Assembly (NCBI GenBank): GCA_965228695.1
Contig: CBDDIB010000002.1
Coordinates: 1,302,001 to 1,366,000, forward strand
Reading direction: 5' to 3'
DNA: 64,000 nucleotides
Source of the DNA: JAJFJD01 sp965228695
GTDB lineage: Bacteria > Pseudomonadota > Alphaproteobacteria > UBA8366
A program made the position numbers and the translations under genes. Numbering within the stretch: the stretch's first letter is position 1; every line of letters begins with the position of its first letter. The notes beneath the pieces are model-generated. The model was not told where the DNA came from. It searched no databases and was given only the letters and a program-made list of their open reading frames with translations. Positions 1 through 7,548 of the stretch are shown piece after piece.

Positions 1-1109
1 TCGTAATCGATGTCGAGTTTCTGACAAATGCCCGACAGATGCTTGACCAGCCGTTCGTCCATCATCGCCGGCTCCGTCTCGACCGGCGCCCCGAGGTCGA
101 AGGAGACTTTCCGAAGCCGTTGGATGATCCGCGCCTCGTCGTGCACCAGGTCCTCGAACTCGCGCAACAGGTCCTTCGACTGGCTGCGGTATTCCAGGCT
201 GAAGTTGATGTGGCCCGGGACGCGGCTCATGGCGTGCTCGTCCGGGTTCGTGCCGAGGATGCCGACGGTGACGACCAAATCCTCGCCTTGTTCCAGCAGG
301 GCCTGCCAATGCCGGTCGAGCCGCGTGATCAATTCGGACGCGGCGAACACGGTGTCATGGCGTAGCCAGCGCGGCACGGCGCCGGAATGGGCCGCTTCGC
401 CGGTGCAGCTTGCGTTCGGGTGGCGGTTGTTGCCGCGGATGCCGGTGACGATGCCGACCGGAATGCCGCGCGCCACCATGACGGGACCCTGCTCGATATG
501 CAGTTCGAAATAACAGGCGATGTCATGCGGTTTGAGGAGGGCGTTGCCCGACTGAAGCCGCTGCACGTCGGCGCCGGCGGTCCGCATATAGTCGATCAAA
601 GGATCGCCGGTGGTGCGGTGCGGCAGGGTCATGTCTTCCGGTTCCAGGCCGCCGAACAGCGCGCGCGATCCCAGATAGCAATGCCCGAACCAGGCGCTTT
701 CCTCGCCGCGCAGCCCCATGACCTTGATCGTGCGGGGCGGCGTGACGCCCTTGCGGCGCAGTTGGACGAGCGACGTAAGGCCGGCGATGACGCCGGCGGC
801 TCCGTCGAAATTGCCTCCTTCCGGGACCGAGTCCAGATGGGAGCCGCAGGCGACAAACGGCTGATCGGGCGCCTCGCCGGGCAGCGAGATGATCAGATTG
901 GCGGCGGCATCGTAGCTGACGTCGAGCCCTTCCTGATCCGCGCGATCGGCGATCACCTCCATGGCCTTGGTTTCGCCGTCGCCGTAGGTGGCGCGCGACA
1001 CGCCGACGCCGTCGAAGGATTGGCGGTACAGCGTATCGAAGATATCGACCGTCCAATCCCGAAGATCGTTCGGGACCAGCCATTCCCTGGATAAGTTTGT
1101 CTCGGACAT
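1..1109 (-). CDS. M20-family Zn-dependent hydrolase (N-carbamoyl-amino-acid / allantoate amidohydrolase type), C-terminus cut by window edge
   Basis: The reading frame opens at the ATG at 1109 and runs off the left edge without a stop; about 369 residues are present, where the family is usually 400-420. It carries the M20 metal-ligand set: GSHLDS (His91, Asp93), an FDG motif with Asp102, GEE at 135-137 and HIEQG near 204. This pattern is typical of the hydantoinase/carbamoylase subgroup, which removes carbamoyl or ureido groups from N-carbamoyl amino acids, ureidoglycolate or allantoate. The exact substrate cannot be read from sequence. It is divergent from the cytosine-deaminase-like gene at 1268, which fits a shared nitrogen-compound catabolic role. 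Family confidence is high, substrate confidence low. Confidence 0.9.
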   Translation of the reverse strand, partial: MSETNLSREWLVPNDLRDWTVDIFDTLYRQSFDGVGVSRATYGDGETKAMEVIADRADQEGLDVSYDAAANLIISLPGEAPDQPFVACGSHLDSVPEGGNFDGAAGVIAGLTSLVQLRRKGVTPPRTIKVMGLRGEESAWFGHCYLGSRALFGGLEPEDMTLPHRTTGDPLIDYMRTAGADVQRLQSGNALLKPHDIACYFELHIEQGPVMVARGIPVGIVTGIRGNNRHPNASCTGEAAHSGAVPRWLRHDTVFAASELITRLDRHWQALLEQGEDLVVTVGILGTNPDEHAMSRVPGHINFSLEYRSQSKDLLREFEDLVHDEARIIQRLRKVSFDLGAPVETEPAMMDERLVKHLSGICQKLDIDY

Positions 1110-1172
1110 CGTTCCATCCATTCCGGGGAAACCCCCATCATCCTGCCGCGCCAACCTTTAGGCAAGATTAAT

Positions 1173-1200
1173 TACAATCGTTCGTTGATGGCGCGCCCCG
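1173..1200. promoter_or_regulatory. Candidate shared operator/promoter element, copy 1
   Basis: The divergent gap 1110-1267 contains TACAATCGTTCGTTG followed by a three-base insert and GCGCGCCCCG. Nearly the same element recurs at 4099-4123 in the next divergent gap. Both copies contain a CAA-N7-TTG dyad, the kind of small inverted repeat bound by dimeric regulators. TACAAT could alternatively be part of a -10 box. The function is inferred from recurrence only. Confidence 0.4.
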
Positions 1201-1267
1201 GCGTATGAGGCCTACAATTGCGTCGTTGAATCGTTTCCCACCGCCGCCGCCAGGAAAGGACCATGGC

Positions 1268-2500
1268 ATGACTTTGGACCTCGTTATCCGGAATGCACAG
1301 CTTTCAGGGCCAGACGGTTCAACCGTCGATATTGGGGTCGAGGACGGCAAGATCGCCGCACTCGAGGCCGGCTTGCCCGACGGTGGCGAGACGGTGGATG
1401 CCGCCGGGCGGTTCGTGTCGCCGGGGCTGGTGGAAAGTCACTTCCATCTCGACAAGGCGCGTATCCTGGACCGCTGCGAGCCGCCGGCGGACCGCAAATC
1501 GACCGACCACATGAAACGGACGGCGGCGATCAAACATACGTTCACGGTCGAGGACATCTACGCCCGGGCCCGCGACACGTTGGAGCAATGCCTGTTGCAT
1601 GGGATTACGCATATGCGGACGCATGTGGAGGTGGACCCCAACGTGGGGCTGCGCGGCTTCGAGGCGATCGAACAACTCGCGAAGGACTACGCCTGGGGAA
1701 TCGACCTGCAGCTCTGCGCCTTTCTCCAGGAAGGCTGGACCAACAGTCCCGGCGGCGAGGAGAATGTCGTCAAGGCGTTGAAGCGCGGCGCGCCCGTCGT
1801 CGGCGGGGCGCCGCGGTACGATACCGACCGTCCGGCGCAGATCGAGCGGATTTTCGTGCTGGCCCGCGAGTATGACGTGGACGTGGATATCCATCTCGAC
1901 GGCGGATACACGACGCATGACCTGGATATTTTTCAGGTCTGCGATCTCGCGGACAAATTGGGCTGGGGCGGCCGGGTCGCGATCGGGCACGGGTCGAAAT
2001 ACTCCTGCCTGCCGCCCGAGGAACTGGAAGCGCTCGGACGGCGGCTTGGCGAGTCCGGTGTGTCGGTGGCTGTACTGCCGGCGACGGACCTGTTCAACAA
2101 CGGCCGGCACATGGACTACAACGTGATCCGGGGCGTGGCCGACGGCAACGCGCTGAACGCGTTCGGCGCGAACTGCACGATTTCCACCAACAACATCATG
2201 AACCCGTTTACGCCCTTCGGCGATTGCTCGCTGATCCGTATCGTCAACATGTATGCGAACGTGATCCAGCGCGGCACGGTCGACGAGTTGACCGAGTGTT
2301 TTCGGATGATCACCGAGCGGCCGGCGCGGGCCATGCGGCGGGACGACTATGGGATCGCCGTCGGCAACCCGGCCGATCTCGTCCTCTGGAATGCCGCGAG
2401 CGCGGCGGAGACCATTGCGGTCGTGGCCCCGCCGCTGGCCGCCTTCAAACGCGGCCGGCGGCTCTTCGAGCGGCAGGTGCCGGACCTGCAGCGGCCCTAG
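1268..2500 (+). CDS. Cytosine-deaminase-like metal-dependent amidohydrolase
   Basis: This 410-residue protein of the amidohydrolase superfamily (TIM barrel plus N-terminal beta-sandwich) resembles cytosine deaminase and the triazine/ammelide hydrolases. The sequence shows SHFHLDK with His58 and His60 as metal ligands, THVEVDP in the barrel, the conserved LCAFLQEG stretch, GHGSKYS and the late LPATDLFNN segment. The start at 1268 is preferred over an in-frame ATG at 1205 because AGGAAAGGA lies just upstream and the protein then begins at the usual point of the family. It would hydrolyse a cyclic amidine or amide. It is divergent from the M20 hydrolase and its stop overlaps the stop of the convergent TPP gene by four bases (CTAG). 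Confidence 0.87.
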   Translation: MTLDLVIRNAQLSGPDGSTVDIGVEDGKIAALEAGLPDGGETVDAAGRFVSPGLVESHFHLDKARILDRCEPPADRKSTDHMKRTAAIKHTFTVEDIYARARDTLEQCLLHGITHMRTHVEVDPNVGLRGFEAIEQLAKDYAWGIDLQLCAFLQEGWTNSPGGEENVVKALKRGAPVVGGAPRYDTDRPAQIERIFVLAREYDVDVDIHLDGGYTTHDLDIFQVCDLADKLGWGGRVAIGHGSKYSCLPPEELEALGRRLGESGVSVAVLPATDLFNNGRHMDYNVIRGVADGNALNAFGANCTISTNNIMNPFTPFGDCSLIRIVNMYANVIQRGTVDELTECFRMITERPARAMRRDDYGIAVGNPADLVLWNAASAAETIAVVAPPLAAFKRGRRLFERQVPDLQRP

Positions 2501-4041
2501 ATCAGGACTTCGACCAGGTAGGGGCCGTCGACGGCGATGCCGCGTTCGAAGGCGCGGCACAGGTCGTCGGCGTTGTCGACCAGTTCGGCTTCGATGCCGA
2601 AACCCTTGGCCAAGCTGACCCAGTCGAAGGCGGGCCGGTCCAGCGTCAGCATGTCATGCGCGCGCGGCCCCGGGTTGCCTGCGCCGACATTGGCCAATTC
2701 GCCCTTCAGGATGTTGTAGGCGCGGTTGGCGAAGACCAGCGTCGTCACGTCGAGATTCTCGCGCGCCTGGGTCCAAAGGGCCTGCGGGTTGTACATGCCG
2801 CTGCCGTCGCTCTCGAGGCAGATCACCTTGCGGTCCGGGCAGGCGACCGCGGCCCCGGTCGCCATCGGCAGGCCGAGCCCGATCGAGCCGCCGCGGTTTT
2901 GCAGCCAGTCATGCGGCGGGGCGCCCGCCGTCGTCGGGTAGAAGTTCCGCCCTGTCGTAATGCTCTCGTCGACGACCACGGCGTTCTCCGGGAGCAGCGC
3001 GCCGATGGCGGCCGCGATCGATTCCAACGTGATCGGTCCGGTCGGGCGGTCGGGCCGTCCCAGCGGTTGCAGGGTCGCCGTGTTCGGCTTCGCGCCGACG
3101 GCATCGGCCAGCGCCGCCAAGGCGCCGGCACAATCCTGTTCCGGCGTGGCCAGCGCAATGACCTCGCATCCTTCCGGGGCCAGCAGGCTCGGTGAATTGG
3201 GATAGGCGAAGAAGGCCGCGGGCCGGCCCGCGCCGACCAGCAGAATTCGTTCGTAGGGTTTCAGGACTTCCAGCGCCTGCGGCACGGGATAGGGAATACG
3301 GTTCACCGCCAGCCGGCCCGCGCCGCGTTGCAACCGGGAATTCATGCCTTCTGCCACGACGTCGCAGCCGGTTGCGGCGGCGATGGTGCCCGCATGCTCC
3401 AGGGGTTCCTCGAACACCGCGCCCGCGCCGAGCAGCAGCAGCGTGCGCTTGTCGCCTTTCAGGATTTCCGCCGCCGCATCGATCTCGTTGGCGTCGACGG
3501 CGGCCCGCTCGGGAACGTCCGGAACCGTGCCGATGACCCCGTCCTCGCCCCAGGCCGTGTTGGCCGGCAGAATCAGGGTGGCGATCTGTCCCGGTGCGGT
3601 GCGGGCGGCGGCGATGGCCTCCGCGCCGTCCGGACCGACCGATTGCGCGTCCTGCGACGCCTTGACCCATGCGGAAACCGGCCCGGCGATCCCGGCGATA
3701 TCCGAGGTCAGCGGGGTGTTGTATTGGATATGATAGGTCGCGTGCTCGCCGACCACGTTGACGACGGGCGAGCGCGCCTTCTTGGCGTTATGCAGGTTGG
3801 CAAGCGCATTTCCCAGCCCGGGGCCCAGGTGCAGCAGGGTTGCCGCCGGCTTGCCGGTCATGCGCGCATACCCGTCGGCCGCGCCGCTGACGACCCCTTC
3901 GAACAGGCAGAGCACGCAGCGCATGCCGTCGATCTTGTCGAGTGCGGCGACGAAGTGCATCTCGGACGTTCCCGGGTTGGTAAAGCAAACGTCGACACCG
4001 CCTTTCAGCAGCGTATGCACCAAGCTTTCGGCGCCATTCAT
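2497..4041 (-). CDS. Acetolactate-synthase-large-subunit-like TPP-dependent enzyme
   Basis: This 514-residue three-domain TPP enzyme has an N-terminal pyrimidine-binding domain with catalytic Glu48 (in FEGVVSGAADGYARM), a central nucleotide-type domain, and a C-terminal pyrophosphate-binding domain with the TPP motif at about 411-442. The motif reads SDGS where most enzymes have GDGS. It belongs to the acetolactate synthase / benzoylformate decarboxylase superfamily. No regulatory small subunit is adjacent, so a catabolic 2-keto-acid decarboxylase or carboligase role is likelier than branched-chain amino acid synthesis. The ATG at 4041 follows GAGGAGTC on the minus strand. The substrate is unknown. 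Confidence 0.85.
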   Translation of the reverse strand: MNGAESLVHTLLKGGVDVCFTNPGTSEMHFVAALDKIDGMRCVLCLFEGVVSGAADGYARMTGKPAATLLHLGPGLGNALANLHNAKKARSPVVNVVGEHATYHIQYNTPLTSDIAGIAGPVSAWVKASQDAQSVGPDGAEAIAAARTAPGQIATLILPANTAWGEDGVIGTVPDVPERAAVDANEIDAAAEILKGDKRTLLLLGAGAVFEEPLEHAGTIAAATGCDVVAEGMNSRLQRGAGRLAVNRIPYPVPQALEVLKPYERILLVGAGRPAAFFAYPNSPSLLAPEGCEVIALATPEQDCAGALAALADAVGAKPNTATLQPLGRPDRPTGPITLESIAAAIGALLPENAVVVDESITTGRNFYPTTAGAPPHDWLQNRGGSIGLGLPMATGAAVACPDRKVICLESDGSGMYNPQALWTQARENLDVTTLVFANRAYNILKGELANVGAGNPGPRAHDMLTLDRPAFDWVSLAKGFGIEAELVDNADDLCRAFERGIAVDGPYLVEVLI

Positions 4042-4370
4042 GACGGACTCCTCAAATTTGTTCGATTATCGCGCGATCGCGCGGTCAGATGTTGTGCCTA
4101 CAATCCTTAGTTGGCGCGCCCCGTTTACGCAAGCCGCCGGGCGGGGCGATCTTATTTGCCTCCGCCGCCAACATGCGTTAGAGGGCTATATCCGGGCTTT
4201 AGGCTGCACAGAACGGTCGGAGCGGGAGGTTCATTTGGGGAAGGCATTCGCGAAATCCATGATTGCGATATCCGCAGCGCGCTGTGCGGCAGCGTGCGAT
4301 TTGGCGAGCCGGTCCGTATGACGGCGGCGCTGTCCTTTATTTGTTCGATGAGCATTGAGCCGGGGGCATT
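4042..4370. other. 329-bp divergent intergenic region
   Basis: This gap separates the TPP enzyme from the antiporter and must hold promoters for both. I see the palindrome CGCGCGATCGCGCG at 4070-4083 and the second copy of the recurring element at 4099-4123. I found no convincing ORF or RNA gene here. Confidence 0.5.
4099..4123. promoter_or_regulatory. Candidate shared operator/promoter element, copy 2
   Basis: The sequence TACAATCCTTAGTTG followed directly by GCGCGCCCCG matches the element at 1173-1200 apart from a three-base deletion and two substitutions. It lies about 58 bases upstream of the TPP gene start and keeps the CAA-N7-TTG dyad. Co-regulation with the M20 hydrolase / amidohydrolase pair is inferred. 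Confidence 0.4.
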
Positions 4371-5480
4371 ATGGACCCGTCGCTGATCGTCGCCCTCGTT
4401 CTCGTCGGCGCCGCCGCACTCGCGTTCGAATTGAATATTTCGAGCGCGATCATCGAAATTTTCGCCGGAATCATCCTGGCCTATTTCATCACCGATATCG
4501 GCGAGATCGACTGGCTGCATTTTCTCGCCAATCTCGGCATGCTTGGGCTGATGTTCATGGCCGGGTTCGAAATCGACGTGGAACGGTTACGGAATACCTG
4601 GCGCGCCAGCGTGGTGATCGGTGTCTTTTCGTTGTTCCTGCCGATGATCGGCGTATTCCTGGTCTGCCGGTATTTGTTCGAGTTGGATTTGCTGGCATCT
4701 GGGTTGATGTCGATCGGGTTGTCGACCACGTCGCTGGCGCTCGTCTATCACGCGCTCAAGGATCGTGGCCTGATGGATCAGGAAGTCGGGCAAGTTCTGC
4801 TCGCCGCGGCCTCGGTGGTCGACGTCATCAGCATGGTGCTGCTGGCGATCCTGCTGGGCGAATTGGGCTGGGGCACGGCGCTGTTCCTGATCGTCGTCGT
4901 CCCGGCAGTTGTGGGATTGCCGCGCCTCGGTAAATGGATTTTCCGCCGGTACAAAGGATCGATCGTCGAACTGGAACTGCGGTTCTTGCTCGTCCTCTTG
5001 GTCGGGATGGGCTTCATGGCCGAGAAAATCGGCGGCATCCATCCCGCGATCATCGCCTTCGGACTGGGCATCGTGATGTCCGAAGTGATGGAAGAACACG
5101 AAATTCTGGAAGAGAAACTGAAAGGCGTTGTGTTCAGCCTATTCGGCCCTGTTTTTTTTCTGCAGGCGGGAACCCAATTCGATATTCGGCTTCTGACTTG
5201 GGATGTTCTGGGGGCGGCGCTCATTCTTTTCGTCGTCGCCTGCTCGTTGAAGTTCATCGGGTCGGCAGTGCCCGGCCGTATGCTGGTCAACGCGTCGGGA
5301 CGGTTCATCGGCGCGCTGTTCAACTACCGGCTCAGCTTCGGGCTGATTTCCGCGACGGTCGGCCTGAAAATTGGCGTCCTGACGCAGGACCTTTACATTA
5401 TGATGCTGATGGTCGTGATGGGCAGCGCCGCGCTGCCGGTGATCATGCTCCGCGATCGGCCGGCCGAACTGGATCCGTAG
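4371..5480 (+). CDS. Cation:proton antiporter, CPA2 (Kef-type) family membrane domain
   Basis: This 369-residue, highly hydrophobic protein has about a dozen membrane segments and resembles the Na+/H+ exchanger domain of CPA2/KefB-type antiporters. Acidic or polar positions sit inside membrane segments, for example in FMAGFEIDVE and the helix containing VVDVISM. It lacks the C-terminal TrkA-N (RCK) domain of full Kef systems, so nucleotide-gated potassium efflux is not indicated. It would exchange Na+ or K+ for protons across the inner membrane. A GGGGG stretch lies just before the ATG at 4371. The metallophosphoesterase gene follows after 13 bases, so the two are probably cotranscribed. Confidence 0.87.
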   Translation: MDPSLIVALVLVGAAALAFELNISSAIIEIFAGIILAYFITDIGEIDWLHFLANLGMLGLMFMAGFEIDVERLRNTWRASVVIGVFSLFLPMIGVFLVCRYLFELDLLASGLMSIGLSTTSLALVYHALKDRGLMDQEVGQVLLAAASVVDVISMVLLAILLGELGWGTALFLIVVVPAVVGLPRLGKWIFRRYKGSIVELELRFLLVLLVGMGFMAEKIGGIHPAIIAFGLGIVMSEVMEEHEILEEKLKGVVFSLFGPVFFLQAGTQFDIRLLTWDVLGAALILFVVACSLKFIGSAVPGRMLVNASGRFIGALFNYRLSFGLISATVGLKIGVLTQDLYIMMLMVVMGSAALPVIMLRDRPAELDP

Positions 5481-5493
5481 GGGAAACGATCGG

Positions 5494-6285
5494 ATGACGA
5501 AACCCGACGACGCAATCCGCGTCCTTCATATAACGGATATGCACCTGCGATGGCATCAGCCGGGAACCGCCGACCGGACCGAGCGGCTGTCGCGCGAGAT
5601 GCCGGCGGTGCTGGAGCGCCTGGCGGACCGTCTCGACGAGTTCGTGCCGGACGTCATCGTCTTTACCGGAGACCTGCTCGATGTGCCGGACCCGGTGGTG
5701 GCGGGCGACGTCGAGGACGCGGACGTTCTGGCCGAAGCGCTTGAGCAGGCTGAAGCCGACTATCGCCTGGTGCGCGACCGCATGCTGGCCATGAAGACGC
5801 CCTTCGTCGTGATTCCAGGAAATCACGATGTCGTAGACCTTGTTCACAAGGTGTTTCCGGAATCGGCCCCGGTGATCGATCATGCCGGAATCCGCTTCGT
5901 CAGTTTTTGCGACGATTTGGACGACGCACGGACACCCATTCGCAGCGGCGCAGAGGCTGATCTGTTCGAAACGGTGCTCGCGGATCCGGAGCACGACCTG
6001 CCGCAAATCCACCTGCAGCACTATATGGTCGAGCCGCCGACCTTCATGCGGTCGCAATACGACTACAGCACGTCCCGTGCGATGGCCCCGGCGATCGACA
6101 AATCAAACCGCGTCGTGGCGGTGTTGTCCGGGCACTATCACCCGGGCAGCCTGTTCATGGGGCCGAGCGGGGTCTGCTATTCCGTCGTCCCTGCGATCTG
6201 TTCGGTCCCGCATCCCGTACGATTGATGGATATTCGCCCGAGCGGCGGCATTCACATTACCGATTCTGCGGTCGATGCTGTTTGA
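5494..6285 (+). CDS. Calcineurin-like metallophosphoesterase (CpdA/Icc-like)
   Basis: This 263-residue protein has all calcineurin-fold metal-binding blocks in order: HITDMH at 12-17, the GD block in VFTGDLLD, GNHDVV, and the terminal GHYHPG. These ligate a dinuclear metal centre. It resembles class III cyclic nucleotide phosphodiesterases, but cAMP activity cannot be assumed. There is no signal peptide, so it is cytoplasmic. It starts 13 bases after the antiporter stop and ends before a clear terminator, so the pair forms a two-gene operon. Confidence 0.85.
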   Translation: MTKPDDAIRVLHITDMHLRWHQPGTADRTERLSREMPAVLERLADRLDEFVPDVIVFTGDLLDVPDPVVAGDVEDADVLAEALEQAEADYRLVRDRMLAMKTPFVVIPGNHDVVDLVHKVFPESAPVIDHAGIRFVSFCDDLDDARTPIRSGAEADLFETVLADPEHDLPQIHLQHYMVEPPTFMRSQYDYSTSRAMAPAIDKSNRVVAVLSGHYHPGSLFMGPSGVCYSVVPAICSVPHPVRLMDIRPSGGIHITDSAVDAV

Positions 6286-6298
6286 GTTTTAGCGTTTG

Positions 6299-6316
6299 GG
6301 CCGGAAACCGGCCTTT
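6299..6316 (+). terminator. Rho-independent terminator after the antiporter-phosphoesterase operon
   Basis: GGCCGG, a three-base AAA loop, CCGGCC and a short T run (TTTGT) lie 14 bases after the metallophosphoesterase stop. The stem is perfect but the T tract is short. Confidence 0.65.
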
Positions 6317-6485
6317 GTCGGCTCAGCTTTTCTAAATCGACGGGTCAGGATCAATCGTTTGTCACGCGGTCCCTTTTACACCGACAATGGTCGCCTAATA
6401 GGGCAGTGGGACCACTCACACCCGCGATGCCAAGAACTTTCGGCAGAGAACCGAAGCAGGGCGCTATAACTTTGGGAGGACGAGA

Positions 6486-7484
6486 ATGTTTGCACGCAGA
6501 ACGACGGTATTGGGTACTGCAGCGGTGTTGGCGCTGGCGGCGGGAACGTTGCTGGGAACTGTGCCGACCGTTGCGGCCGATGAAAGCATCACCATCCGTG
6601 GCGGTCAGGTCCGCGGTGCGTTCAACCGGACGGCCAGCGCCTGGGCGGTTTACCTGTCGCAGAACGTCGCCGGACTGAAGGCATCGGCCGAGGCGTCGGC
6701 GGGATCGATCGACAACACGCGCACGGTGAATGCCGGCCGCGCCCAATTGGGGCTGGTCTTCGCCAGCGATCTCTACCAAGGCTATCGCGGGGAAGACACG
6801 TTCAAGAAGCCGCAGACGGACGTGCGCGCCCTGACCTATCTATTCGGTTCGATTGGACATTTCGTCGTTCCCGCCGACAGCGATATCAAGAAGCTCGAGG
6901 ATATCCAGGGCAAGACGATTTCCATGGGCGGGCCGGGGTCCGGCTCCGCGAAGAATCTTACGGCACTGGTAAAACATATCGGCCTCTGGGGTAAGTTTAA
7001 GCCGGTCTATGCCGGTAAGAAGAGCCCGGAAGCGCTGAAGAACGGCAAGATCGCGGCCTATAACTGGCATCCCGGTTTAGGAAACGCGATGATTCGCGAT
7101 ACCGCATCGTCGATGAAAATCCGCTTCATCGACCTGGACGCGCCGGCCCGAAAGTCGGGTTTTTACAAGAAATATCCTTATTTCGGACCGGCCACGATTC
7201 CGGCTACGGTTTACCCAAATATTGACGCGGATACCGCGACCTTCGGCACGGGAACGGTCATGATTGCCCATTCCAGCGTCTCCGCCGATACGGTCTATAA
7301 GATTCTAAAGGCCGTCTACTCGGATGAAGGCAAGGCCTTCCTGGAGAAGTCCGCCGGCAAGATCGTCAAGCAGATGACCAAGGCCGATGGGCTTCGCACG
7401 ATCACCGTGCCGCTGCATCCGGGCGCCGTGAAATTCTGGAAAGAACAGGGTGCGAAGATTCCCGCCGACCTGATGCCGAAATAA
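6486..7484 (+). CDS. TAXI-family TRAP transporter solute-binding protein (system 1)
   Basis: This 332-residue periplasmic protein has a cleavable signal peptide (positive RR, hydrophobic core, cleavage near residue 31 after VAA). The body matches the TAXI (TRAP-associated extracytoplasmic immunogenic) binding-protein fold: an early ITIRGGQVRG strand-loop, an N(T/A)R-like inner segment, and GPGSGSAKN in the ligand pocket region. It would capture a small anionic or zwitterionic solute and deliver it to the fused permease at 7549. GGGAGG lies upstream of the ATG. The gene is followed immediately by a strong hairpin, so the binding protein is probably made in excess over the permease. Confidence 0.88.
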   Translation: MFARRTTVLGTAAVLALAAGTLLGTVPTVAADESITIRGGQVRGAFNRTASAWAVYLSQNVAGLKASAEASAGSIDNTRTVNAGRAQLGLVFASDLYQGYRGEDTFKKPQTDVRALTYLFGSIGHFVVPADSDIKKLEDIQGKTISMGGPGSGSAKNLTALVKHIGLWGKFKPVYAGKKSPEALKNGKIAAYNWHPGLGNAMIRDTASSMKIRFIDLDAPARKSGFYKKYPYFGPATIPATVYPNIDADTATFGTGTVMIAHSSVSADTVYKILKAVYSDEGKAFLEKSAGKIVKQMTKADGLRTITVPLHPGAVKFWKEQGAKIPADLMPK

Positions 7485-7515
7485 CGGCGCCGCTCGGCTA
7501 GGGACAGCGGCGCCG
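7485..7515 (+). terminator. Intercistronic hairpin between TAXI binding protein and permease (system 1)
   Basis: Perfect 10-base inverted repeat CGGCGCCGCT / AGCGGCGCCG (7485-7494 and 7506-7515) with an 11-base loop, starting at the base after the stop codon. There is no T run, so I read it as an mRNA-stabilising or partial-attenuation structure rather than a full terminator. Confidence 0.6.
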
Positions 7516-7548
7516 CGTCCGGCGGTTTGCCCGGACGCCGCCGCGGTC

